Assembly: GCA_001910725.1 (NCBI GenBank)
Contig: MJGA01000012.1
Location: 496,001-560,000 of the forward strand
Reading direction: 5' to 3'
Source of the DNA: Phanerodontia chrysosporium
Lineage: Eukaryota > Basidiomycota > Agaricomycetes > Polyporales > Phanerochaetaceae
Length of the DNA stretch: 64,000 nt
How positions within the stretch are numbered: position 1 is the stretch's first letter; every line of letters begins with the position of its first letter. Below are positions 11,315 to 21,434 of this stretch, piece by piece. Made by a program: the position numbers and the translations under genes. Under the pieces are notes generated by a model that made no database searches, was not told where the DNA came from, and saw only the letters and a program-made list of their open reading frames with translations.

Positions 11315-12713
11315 ATGAAGAATACACGTTCAGCTAACGCAACGCGGTCAGCAAAAGACAAGAGTACGAAGAATCAGTCACAACGTCAGGGTAAAGCCAG
11401 TAGCTCGCTTACAACTGGTAGCCTGGGTGCGCCAAACATCACCATCCTGTACGTTTCAGTCCATGTGCACGCCGCCTAGCCTAAATAGTCCCCTATAGTG
11501 TCATGGGTGCTACTGGCACAGGAAAATCGACGGTAAGCCGTCATAGCCTGTGGCTTTCCTCTGAACTCTGAGCCGTTCGCGGTAGTTCATCAATCTACTG
11601 AGCGGCTCGAAGGTTGCCGTCGGTCATGGACTCGAGTCCTGCACGTCGGAAGTTGCGCCCCTGAGCGCGTTTAGGCTCCGTGGAAAGGATGTTCAGCTCG
11701 TCGACACACCGGGTTTCGACGATACATATATCTCGGACGTAGACATCCTAGCTAGGATTGCGCAGTACCTCTCCGACGAGTATGTCTACTCTTTGCCGCA
11801 GTATGACGATTGCTCAATATGCGAATCAGATACAAGAACAAGCGTTTGCTAGCCGGAGTCATCTACATGCACAGGATCACCGATACTCGTGTTGGCGGGA
11901 CCACACGACGGAATTTCAGGATGCTCCTCAACCTTTGCGGTCCTGACGCGCTTCGCAACGTAGTCATCGTCACCAACATGTGGGGAGCTCTCCCGCGGAG
12001 AGAGGTGAGGCACGCTTGAAGGAGCTGTGTGAAAGCGAAGATTTCTTCGCACCCGCTCTCCGCGCTGGGGCGATAACGCTGAAGCACATGAACACACGCG
12101 AGAGCGCCGAGGAGATTGTGAGGCACTTCTTGGAACTCTCCCCCCGTCCGCTACGCATTCAACAGCAGATGGTCGACCAAGGACTTCATATCTCCCAGAC
12201 CGACGCCTACGTCGAGCTCGATCGCGAGCTTGCACAGCTACTGGCCAAGAAAACGCACGAAATTGAACAAGTCCGGAGCGAGTTATCGCAGGCCTCCACA
12301 GCGAAAGCCCCGGCTACGTCTCAGGACCTCCAACAGCAGCGCGACGAGCTCTTGCGAGACATCGAGAAGATTAATCACGAGCGGCAGAAACTGACAGGAC
12401 CTTCCCACGGAGAACAAGCAGGGCAGAGCGCACCGAAAAAGGGGGAGAAACCGACCAAGAAGCAGAAACCGGCGAAGACGCAAAGCCACCGAAACCATCG
12501 AAGACGCAGAAACCACCAAAGCCGCAGAAACCATCAGAGCAACCTAAGCCACCGAAGCAACCTCAACAGCCGGAGACGCCTAAGCCATTGACGGAGGTCG
12601 AGTCGAGGACAACCAAGGCATCCGAAACACCACCGATCGCAGCCAATCAGAATAAGCCGCGTCCGCACAAGACTCGCACAAAAGCACGTGTTGTATTATC
12701 TGTTAGGCTCTAA
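11315..12713 (+). pseudogene. AIG1/GIMAP-like GTPase (copy 4), reading frame broken twice
   Basis: Fourth paralogue. Exons 11315-11448, 11499-11532, 11586-11779 and 11830 onward keep the 34/194 nt structure. G1 is MGATGTGKST, G3 is DTPGFDDTYISD, and the family block after G3 is intact. The frame then breaks near 11997, just after the NMWGALPR region, where a single missing G moves the frame; the rest of the G domain and the coiled coil continue in another frame from about 12005. A second break, best explained by one missing A near 12483, separates the helix from a Lys/Pro/Gln-rich tail that ends at 12713. The tail differs from those of the other copies. The copy could be decaying or could be intact with two sequence errors. 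Confidence 0.7.
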
Positions 12714-13039
12714 CGGCAAAGTGAGTTATACTTCAAATAATACGCCGAAGGTTACTCACTCACTTTCTTTGAGGTTCCGGAGCTCCACTTAACTATATTG
12801 TCTCTATCCAGAAGTGGCACGAAGTAGAGCAGAATGAAACGTCCGGGATTTAGAGTATTAAGGATGTTCCAACGACTTCGTGTGTCGAAAGTCAAATGTA
12901 ACGTGATAATAACTTATAGAACGAGTGTTCAGACCTCATGGCGCGTCTTGGCCACAGAACAACAGGTTCATGTCACTGACGCCAGCCTGCAACCTGTCCA
13001 ACCCCTAGGAACGCCGACGAGATCATTCGCATGACCGCA

Positions 13040-13620
13040 CTCGGCTACGCAAGACGCAGCGAGCCCTACGACGACCACGACTCCCGCAGAGACACAGACC
13101 TTGATCTCTCCAGCCGCGAGCATCTCGACAGCTTACCATAGAGCGACTGCCGACCTCGCACTGCGCGGGCTGCACGCCGCAAAGACGTGCGCGCGTCATC
13201 GTCTCCGGTCTTCGCGTCATCGATTGCGCTTGCCAGATGCGTAGCAGGCGCCGCCGGCGGAGGAGGCCAACGGTGCGTCCTGCACGGCGGGAGTTTGCGG
13301 TGGGGATCATGCGTCGCGCGAGAGACTCCAAGTGCCCCTCGTTGTGCACCAACGCGATGATGGGTCAGAGGCCGGTGATCTTCGCGAGCTGGATTGCTGG
13401 CCAAGGCTTCAGGCGATGTTGTCATATCCTTGGAGGCTGATTGTGCTCACCATGCGCCCGACGCCTGTCCCGCCGCCTACAATGACGATGGGCTCGCCGA
13501 GTGATTTACGCAGCCGCTTTCCTTCAGCGCGGTGTCGTCCGATTTCGCCGTTCAGCTGCTGGTCGATGAGACTGGGAGTTGTTCTTGCTGTCGCTGTTGA
13601 GGAGTACGGATGGGGACACG
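13040..13620 (-). pseudogene. decayed second copy of the enoyl-reductase-like gene
   Basis: Minus-strand fragments match the neighbouring reductase in the same order. A nucleotide-binding loop, GEPIVIVGGGTGVGR (about 13450-13500), replaces GEPILIAGGASGVGQ. A later piece, ATHDPHRKLP, matches ATHVLDRKLP. The pieces lie in different frames, no start or stop fits, and the N-terminal domain is not seen. It sits just downstream of the better copy, in the same orientation, so it is most simply a tandem duplicate in decay. Confidence 0.6.
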
Positions 13621-13980
13621 CGCCTTTACATGTCCAAGGCCATGATCTCTACCAGTTATTGGTGCCTGCACCTAGACTGCACATCGTCAGCCACGGCTTG
13701 CGGCCGCCTGACTCCGCCGTCTGTCCGTCCGCTTAGTCAGTGGGATTTGCTCAATTCGCAGGTGGTGCAGTACATGGACTTTCCCGCAAACGGCCACTCA
13801 CGGTACGACACTGTCGGTATCAAGTTGTAATGCGCTCGCGTCAGCCTGCACGAGATTTCGGCAGTTGATCACATTTGGGGAGGGCACGTAACGCAGTTCC
13901 AGCTCATAGCGAAAACGACAAAAAGGCAAGAAATCGACCTCTCTTTCATATTACGACTCAGCGAGCATTCAAATCGAGTC

Positions 13981-15257
13981 TCAAGGCGTCTCTTGGGGGC
14001 GTGCCACGAACTTTACAGCACTGACGCCCTCTTCAACCTATCCAGACCTTCGGGATACCTGCCAGCCCATTGGGCAAGAGCTCGAACTTTGTCGGCTGTA
14101 AGGAAAACATGAGCGATCAAGCACATCGCTGAGGGACGTGGACGACCTACCCTGATATCTCCCGCGGCCAGCATCTCCGGGAGCTTCGCGTACAGAGACC
14201 TTGCCACGTCTTTCTGCGAGGGCATCTGAACGTCCGCAAAGACGTGCGTGCAGTACTTGTCGCCGACGGCCAGCTTCGCCTCGTCGACCGCGTTCTCGCC
14301 GACGCGGAGCAGCGCCCCGCCGGGCGCGAGGATGTCGTAGAACGCGCGCTGGTAGTCGTCGTCGACCACAGCGATGTATGCGACGCGCACAGGCTTGTCG
14401 GTGATGGCCCTGACGGCCGCGGCCGCGGCGTTCGCAGGCAGCTTCCGGTCGAGGACGTGCGTCGCGCCGACAGACTTCAGGTATGCCCGTTGTGCAGAGA
14501 TGCTGTGGTGATGATCGGGTCGAAGCCGGACATCTTCGCAAGCTGGATAGCTGTATTGACGTTAGTGAGTCGCACGTCTGTAGAAAGCACCATGGGCTCA
14601 CTGTGCTGCCCGACACCCGATGCTCCACCGGCGATGAGGATAGGCTCTCCGGCGTACTTTCCGCGGCCCTCTTCCTCCCAAGGCGGTGTGAGACCAAGGC
14701 CGCCATCCGGCTCGTTTCGATTGGCGTACAAGCCTAAGGCAGCGGTCGCCAACGTCAGCGGAATTGTAGAAGCCTCGTCGAAGGTCATGCTATCTGGTAT
14801 CTGGAGGTTCCCGGGTCAGCTCAAACATCGATGGTCACAGACTGATAGCTCTTCACTTTTGCAACAAAGTCGGAGTTGACGACGTTGTACTGCTGGAAGG
14901 TACAAATTTGTGGCTCCGCAACCTTGCTGTGAGAATACATCCTGAGGGCCTGTCGTCAGCTAACAGACACCGTAGCGCGTGGTCCTGCACGTACACTCGG
15001 TCGCCCACAGCAACGCTGCGCACTCCCTCACCGACTTCGACGACGACGCCCGCGGCGTCCCAGCCCAGGATCGTAGGCCAATCCTTGATCCAGAGGCCCA
15101 GGTCGCGCAGCAACCAGTCCGCGGGGTTCAGAGCGGCGGCGCGCACCTCGACGAGGACGAACCCCGGGCCAGGGCTAGGAGTATCGACATCGCCGATGAA
15201 AAACTTGCCCTCAGGATACTGGGCGGATAGGAGGAGGGCTTTGTGTTGTTTAGCCAT
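13981..15257 (-). pseudogene. zinc-type alcohol dehydrogenase-like / trans-enoyl reductase family, two frame breaks
   Basis: Medium-chain dehydrogenase/reductase of the ToxD/LovC-like enoyl reductase type (NADPH-dependent reduction of a C=C bond). Exons read: 14971-15257, 14857-14926, 14602-14800, 14151-14550 and 13981-14095. Visible features are the GroES-like N-domain (PGPGFVLVEVRAAALNPADW), the GWDAAG motif and the Rossmann loop IAGGASGVGQ. No zinc-binding Cys/His set was seen, as expected for this subgroup. One base appears to be missing in a G run near 14487, and one near 14028. With the second restored the protein would end VARPQETP, typical of the family; as written it stops at 14013. 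It may be a working gene carrying two sequence errors. A TATA box lies 45 bases upstream, and a P450 gene is the divergent neighbour. Confidence 0.75.
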
Positions 15258-15301
15258 GGAATTCGTTGTGTTGCTGGTGAGCAATGCAACGACATACTGC
15301 G

Positions 15302-15307
15302 TTTATA
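15302..15307 (-). promoter_or_regulatory. TATA box of the reductase gene
   Basis: TATAAA on the minus strand, about 45 bases upstream of the reductase ATG at 15257, within a GATATAAAC context. Confidence 0.45.
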
Positions 15308-16325
15308 TCCTCCCTATCTGATGATTACTCAGCACGGTCCCTTGGCAGCAAGACCCTGGCTGCGTGTTCATATCCTGTGGGAGCCTGTCACTTGCCGTCC
15401 AGTGGTCTCGTTAGTCGGTGCGCTTAGTCAAGTCGCTTTGGTAACAAGTGATGACTCATCGAAGTTCAACTTCACGGGCGCCTGCTGTGGACCTGAAAAC
15501 GCCACGAAGGCGTCGGACTTTGATGTACTTTGATGCCCGGCATACTCTGCTTTTCCTTCAACCTCGTCCCCCATGGATAGTCATGACCTGAGTTTCGACT
15601 CTTCGAGCTGTGATCATTGCAATTCGATTCTAATACCTCTAGTTACAGAATGCCTACTGTGTGATTAGAGTGGTCGCTCTTCATGCGAGCCTAACTCACC
15701 TTCAACAACCTCCTACCGCGATTGCGGCAGAGGATGACGCCCAGCCCCATCGACTACTTATACTAGGTAGGTGACTCTGCTCGCTGCCTTCCAAACTCTG
15801 AAACATCCTACACCAGGCAACCAAAGTGGGTCATGGCGACGGACTACGAGTGAAACACGACCAAAGTGGGTCTCCTCCGTGCCTCAGCGCAGAGACCTGG
15901 CCATCCGGCCCGCTGTCCGCTGCTTTTGGGACATCCGTCGTAAGGCGGATGCGCAAGCGGCCCGCCTCCCCGCCTCTGTCGTTCGCGTCCGGCGATAGTC
16001 AGGCTGACTCCCGCGCATACGGAACACCGGATTCGGTGCGCCCACAATCCTGCCCAAGGAACTGATCACATCTACGCGGCTCCGGTGTGCCGATCCAGGG
16101 CCTCTGTCACCGGTGTCATTCGAGATTTTCGCTTCTCGCGCACCGCAGATTCGCTCACAGACGCAATTCAACGGCGATCTTCGCTTGCAATATCAGCATG
16201 CAACACGCGTCTGAAAATGGCTTGGCGAGAAATCCGACCGCTGTCGCCGTCGGTTGCACAGAGTCAGAGGCACAGCCGTGCTCTAAGACCGGCCCTCATT
16301 ACGAGACTTTTCTCGAGGCTCCTTG
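15308..16325. other. intergenic between divergent reductase and P450
   Basis: About 1 kb without a recognised gene. A short repeated phrase, ccaaagtgggtc, occurs near 15820 and 15861. The region probably carries the two divergent promoters. Confidence 0.5.
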
Positions 16326-16331
16326 TATAAA
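16326..16331 (+). promoter_or_regulatory. TATA box of the P450 gene
   Basis: TATAAA followed by G, 56 bases before the P450 ATG at 16388; a usual fungal distance. Confidence 0.5.
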
Positions 16332-16387
16332 GACGGCGTGTATGGCCGGGCGTTTGGATAGTATCCTCATCTTCTAGTTCTCACGCT

Positions 16388-18570
16388 ATGGGCGTGCTCA
16401 TTCTCTGTGCCATTGCCATACTTGCCGCGCTCCTCTGCTATCATCACTTCCGTGCAAGACGATTCCGACTTCCACCAGGTCCGAAAGGGCTTCCCATCGT
16501 GGGAAACGTCTTAGACGTCCCAAAAGACGGCCCTGGATGGCTAACATACGAGCGATGGAGTCATGAATACGGTATTTACTCCCCTTCTAATCGAGATTTA
16601 TGGTCTGATTATTGATGTCATTAGACTCGGACGTCATATACCTGAACCTTCTTGGATCCTCGATCGTCATTCTGAATTCTTCGAAGGCCACAACAGATCT
16701 CCTAGATAAACGATCTCCTATATATTCAGATAGGTATAGGTCACTCGTTCTGGGAGCGCAAACCGTTCACTTACTGTGCACCATAGACAACGCCTCACCG
16801 TGCTCCATGACTTGTAAGAAGCTTCTATCTTGTCACGAGGACCTTTTGCTTATCGAAATACAGCGTCAAAGGAGACAGGGCCTTCGCGTTCTTGGGCTAC
16901 GGAGACGAATGGCGCCAACACCGAGGTATCTTCCATAAGTACTTCCATGGACAGGCCGTCCACAACTTCCGTCCAAAAATGCTGGAAGAAGCCAGGAAAG
17001 TCCTGGTTCGTCTCCAATCGACGGACGACTACGATAGGTGTTTCCGCGTGTAAGCAACGCCTTTATTATGACCTCTGACCCCGATGTTGATCGTCACTTG
17101 CCCACAGTATGTCGGCAGCGAGCATCCTTGGTGTCACTTTCGGAATGGACATAGAGGACATTAACGATCCATACGTCGTCCTTGCTGAAGAGGCAATCAA
17201 CTACGTGCTTTCGGCCGCTATTCCCGGCTCGTTTGTTGGTACGTGCTCGACCAATCCAGCTCCATCTCTTCACTCATAGTCCTTCAGTTGACTCCTTGCC
17301 ACTCTGTGCGTTTTTCTTAGTGTGTGGTTCGCGATGCAGCACTCATCCCGATCAACAGTGAAATACCTACCGGCTTGGGCACCAGGCGCCGGCTTCAAAC
17401 GCAAGGGTGCCGAATGGCATGACCTCGCGTCGAGGATGATCCTGACTCCGTTCGAGACCCTGAAGCAGAAAATGGTGCGTGGTAGCCTGCGTTGGCAGTT
17501 TTGTCCTCTGACTCAGCATCGGCACAGGCTGAGGGTACCGCGAAGCCCTGCATCGCGACTGCGATCGTGCAGAAGCTGGAAGAGAGCAAAGGTGACGACG
17601 CGCAGCGCGAAACTCAGATCGCGCAGTATGTAACTGGCACGGCATACACTGGTACGTCGTCGAATGCCCTGCATCTGACCTGTCACTAACTGACCACATT
17701 ATCAACTTACAGCTGCTGCAGATACCGTGAGTACTGTATGGGTACTGTTACATCGCGACCGCTAACGCCCAGTCAGACCGTGTCGTCCCTATGCACATTC
17801 ATACTCGCCATGGTCCTCAACCCCGAAGTACAGGCACTTGCCCAGGAGGAGATCGATCGCGTCATCGGCACGACTTCGCTCCCAGATTACACGTACCGCG
17901 ACAGTCTGCCCTACGTGTCTGCCATTATGTACGAGGTCCTGAGGTGGCGGCCCGTTGCTCCTCTCGGTGCGTGCGGCTCTTCTTCAGCGGTCGAGGTCAT
18001 GAAAGCTAACGGGCCGACAGGCGTGCCTCACCGCCTAATGGAAGATGACGAATACGAAGGCTACCACATCCCAGGAGGGTCGCTAGTCGTCGGCAACATC
18101 TGGTACCTCCTTCCCTCCCCTTCTATCCTTTCATATGTTGACGCGGGCCCATCCCAGGGCAATAACGCACGACCCCGTGCGCTACCTGAACCCGGACGCC
18201 TTCGACCCCACGCGCTGGCTGACGACCGACGGGCAGCTGGGCGACGTCACGGACGCGCTCGTCGCGTTCGGCTTCGGCAGGCGCGTGTGCCCCGGGCGGC
18301 ACTACGCGCTCGAGGCGCTCTGGATCACGCTCGTGCACGTTCTCGCAGCGTACCGCATCGAGCCGCCCGTCGACGCGCACGGACGCGCGCGCCCGCCGAG
18401 TGGCGAGTACCTTCCTGGCTTCATTGCGTGAGTCTGCATGAAAATTGGTGTTGGCCAGCGCTTTGGTGGGCTCATATGATTGGTTTTGTAGGTTCCCTGC
18501 GCCATTCAAGGCCGTCTTCAAGCCTAGATCCCCTGTGGCCCTCGGGCTAATACAGACTGCACTTGGCTAG
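16388..18570 (+). CDS. cytochrome P450 monooxygenase
   Basis: Heme-thiolate monooxygenase anchored in the endoplasmic reticulum; substrate unknown. Thirteen exons (16388-16571, 16625-16733, 16787-16813, 16864-17049, 17108-17238, 17288-17305, 17359-17474, 17528-17651, 17713-17726, 17777-17966, 18021-18102, 18158-18427, 18492-18570) join in phase to 509 aa. Exons 3, 6 and 9 are only 27, 18 and 14 nt. Residues 2-19 form the membrane anchor, followed by the PPGPKGLPIVGN hinge. The I-helix reads AADTT, the K-helix EVLR is at 356-359, DPTRW stands for the PERF region, and the heme loop FGFGRRVCPG puts the ligand at Cys438. It resembles the multi-copy mushroom P450s often called O-methylsterigmatocystin oxidoreductase-like. 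The divergent reductase gene could act in the same pathway, but that is only an inference. Confidence 0.95.
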
Positions 18571-18819
18571 TAGGACTGCACACAAATCAGACGACCGATC
18601 AGAGACGATTTTGGGACAATGACGAGTTCTCCTTAGAGTATTATAACCAGTCCGTGACTTGTAATTGCAATATACCTCTGTCACGATCAGACTAGCTACG
18701 ACCGGAACTATCAGACGGTGCTGACACTACGCTGTACCGGTAGAGAGGCATGCATCAGTGATATAGAGTATATTCGCAACACTCGACTTACGTATAGCGC
18801 TGCTAGCTGCTCCGGAATA

Positions 18820-19315
18820 AAGAGGATAGCCTCCAAGTTCTACCACGTCTGGCGCCGCGTTAGGCCACTCTTGTCTCTGACGCTGCGCAAGCATCCGTGA
18901 CATAGCTTTGTATTCAATGACGCATGCGTAGCATCGAACCGTAGGAGTGTCTTTTCCAGGGGTCTTGGCTCCAGGTGAATTTCTGCGTCAAACTCAGCGA
19001 GCATGAGAGCGGATAGCGCCGCGAAGCAGTGTTTTACGTTTGTGCCAGGCCCGTGGCACGTTATGGCACGATTGTTCTGCAGCTCATATATCGCCACGCT
19101 GTCTGCGCTGTCTTCCGCATGAATGCATGTCGACCAGAGAGATACATCTGCAAGTCGTCCGGGCTGACAGCAACGACTTCGTCATTCTCGAACGACGCTC
19201 CGTGAGAGGAGGCCTCAGGGCAGATTTGACAGCACGCGTAGAAGTCGCAGAGTGTAGAATATAACAATTGCAATTCGCATCGTAGATTTCGAGTTCCAAG
19301 ATCGATATGCGACAT
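18820..19315 (-). pseudogene. remnant of a BTB family gene (C-terminal half)
   Basis: Minus-strand fragments match the C-terminal half of the adjoining BTB gene in order: a FYACCQICPE piece, then VSPDDLQMYLSGRHAF (matching LSPADLRTYLAGRQKL), then a CHGC piece and a RRQTW-stop-NLEAIL piece (matching RREEAWRNLGTIF). Frames change and stops interrupt, and no BTB domain is left. It lies directly downstream of the intact gene, in the same orientation, so it is probably a decayed tandem copy. Confidence 0.6.
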
Positions 19316-19376
19316 ACAACTGCAGCAATGCTGCTGCGAGGTTGACCGCTGGTGACGCCTACTACAGAAGCACCTA

Positions 19377-20569
19377 TCAGTTCGGTGACGCAGCTTCGCT
19401 CTGACAGAAGCTCACCCTATTCTGCGCGGCAGGCCATTCATCGACGTCAAAGATGGTGCCTAGATTACGCCATGCCTCCTCGCGACGCTCGTTAATGAGC
19501 TGCCTGAGCGCCTCGTCGCACACCCGGCATGGTTTTGCGTCTGTGCGTCCACGCGTCGTATTTGCGATCCACGGGTCCATCGCGTCAATGGGGGAAGGGT
19601 CGCAGTACAGCTCGTCATCTACCGCAGATAGACTGAGGAGCTGCAGCGCGCGGTCGCACCGGGCGCGACTGGCGCACGCGGGGCGTTGCACTGTGTCCGT
19701 GGTAAGCTCGTGGAACGCGCGTAGGACATGCAAGGACGCCACAGTCAGTTTTTGACGGCCGGCGAGGTACGTGCGCAGGTCGGCCGGACTGAGTGTAACC
19801 GGAGGCGTGCCATCCTCGTAGTCGGCTCCGTCCGCGACGCTTTCAGGCTCACAAATATTGCAGATAGCGTAGAAGACGAGGGGAATTATGGATCGCATGT
19901 CGAGGAGGCGCACGATGCGCAGCAGGTCAATGCAGTCGATGTGGACGAGCTGGATGGGCGTCGCGTCGCCGTCAGGCTGCAAATTCGGGTTCCAGCGATG
20001 GAGGCTGTCTGTGGGAAAGACACGTGCGAGCCTGCACGTCGCGTCCTCGATGATTTCACGGACTTGATACTTCACAGCGATGGGAACGACGACACGAAAG
20101 TCGTCATAGGCAATCGGCTTGCGTTTGCTGCTGAGCCAGTCGCTGCAGCAAACGCGGTGAATAGGATGTAAGAAGGTATTATGCGCAACGATATTTACCT
20201 GTTACCTCCATTGTATATGATGTAGAGAAGATCGTGAAGATCTCGGCCCTTGTCGTCCACGCGCAGGACAGGGCAGCCATTGAGCCGTTCGGCAATTTGG
20301 GAGAGGGCTGCGCTGCTCAAGAGCGTCCTGAACACTTCTGAGCGAAGCATCAGGATGCTCGTATGCACTTTGAACGCCCTGTCCAGAGCTGCAATGATGA
20401 CATTTCCTTCGTCGAACCAGAAGTCTGTGCAGCGCTCCCCGATATCTGGTATTGGCGTCGCAGCGTGATGTTGAACATGTCCATTACGTTCTTGTGGCTC
20501 GACCTTCCTCCGTTTCCTCGGCGTAATCTCCTGCTCAACGTCAAAGCTGCTACGGCTGCTGCCTGACAT
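19377..20569 (-). CDS. BTB/POZ domain protein with C-terminal Cys-pair module (copy A)
   Basis: Family member of unknown function; BTB domains usually mediate dimerisation or cullin-3 binding. Exon 1 is 20199-20569; exon 2 runs from 20142 down to a stop at 19377 (378 aa). The N-terminus carries a basic PRKRRKVEP stretch like a nuclear localisation signal. The BTB domain follows (DFWFDEGNVIIAA...FKVHTSILMLRSEVF, about residues 45-125), split by a phase-2 intron after GGNR as in the three paralogues. The C-terminal part has CASRARC (Cx5C), CRVC (CxxC), and then the RREEAWRNLG and EWPA blocks. A donor-like gtgagc lies just after EWPAAQNR, so the last residues may be replaced by another exon. Confidence 0.85.
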
Positions 20570-21434
20570 ACCTGAGGCGGGTGCGTGAACGCAGCCGCTT
20601 GCGTGGGATTTGGGGAAACGACATGGACCAGAGACGCAGTATTACGTAAGCCGCTGCTTTCCCCTGCAAAACGTCGAGCTCATGATGAACGGGACGTCGA
20701 TGTTGGAATATTCAACGCTAATATTCAACACATTGAAAGATAGGCATAGCAGACGTAGATTACGTGCCCCGCTATTCGATGACTAATCTAAGGCAACACG
20801 CGGGGTCAAAGTCAATCATTGGTTGTGCGAAACTTGCACAATTGAACTCCAGGATACACTATGTAGTCCGAGTGCCCTTGCCAAAGTGGACTTACGCTGA
20901 GTCGATAGCTTGAAGTTGCCAACTGCGGCGAGAATGGCTAAGGTCCCGAGCTGGGCGTGCACGCACCGGTCTGCGCAGTTCGGAGTTATACAGCATGGTG
21001 TACCCGGGTGGGTGTCCTCTTGCGAGTGTAGCATCCTGTTCGAGATCATGATGACATGACGGATGGGGGAGGACAGAGGCAGGCTGGGACTCGGTCAAGC
21101 GAACATGGTGATGTCGCGCCAGATGGCGTTGGTGCGGCTCGTGTGAAGCTATCGAGCCCTGCTAGCATCGACTCTCGCCTCGTTCCTCAAGCCGGCCTCC
21201 CACGAACACATGTCCTACGAGCTGAATGGTGAACGTTGATTGCATGCTAGTGTGGTGGTAAAATGATTATAAGTTGACAAGTCCTTGCTCATGAATACAC
21301 GAAAAGACTGCTCCCAACAAAGGCCCAAAACAATTACACAGTCCGAATAAATTACACGCACGCTCGCTGTCGTCGTCATCTTCGTCTGCAACTCTCCACG
21401 CGCGCTCGCGCCGACGGGCCAGGTGAGGGCTCTA
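20570..21434. other. intergenic
   Basis: No gene is recognised between the BTB gene and the large minus-strand gene; only short overlapping ORFs are present. Confidence 0.5.
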
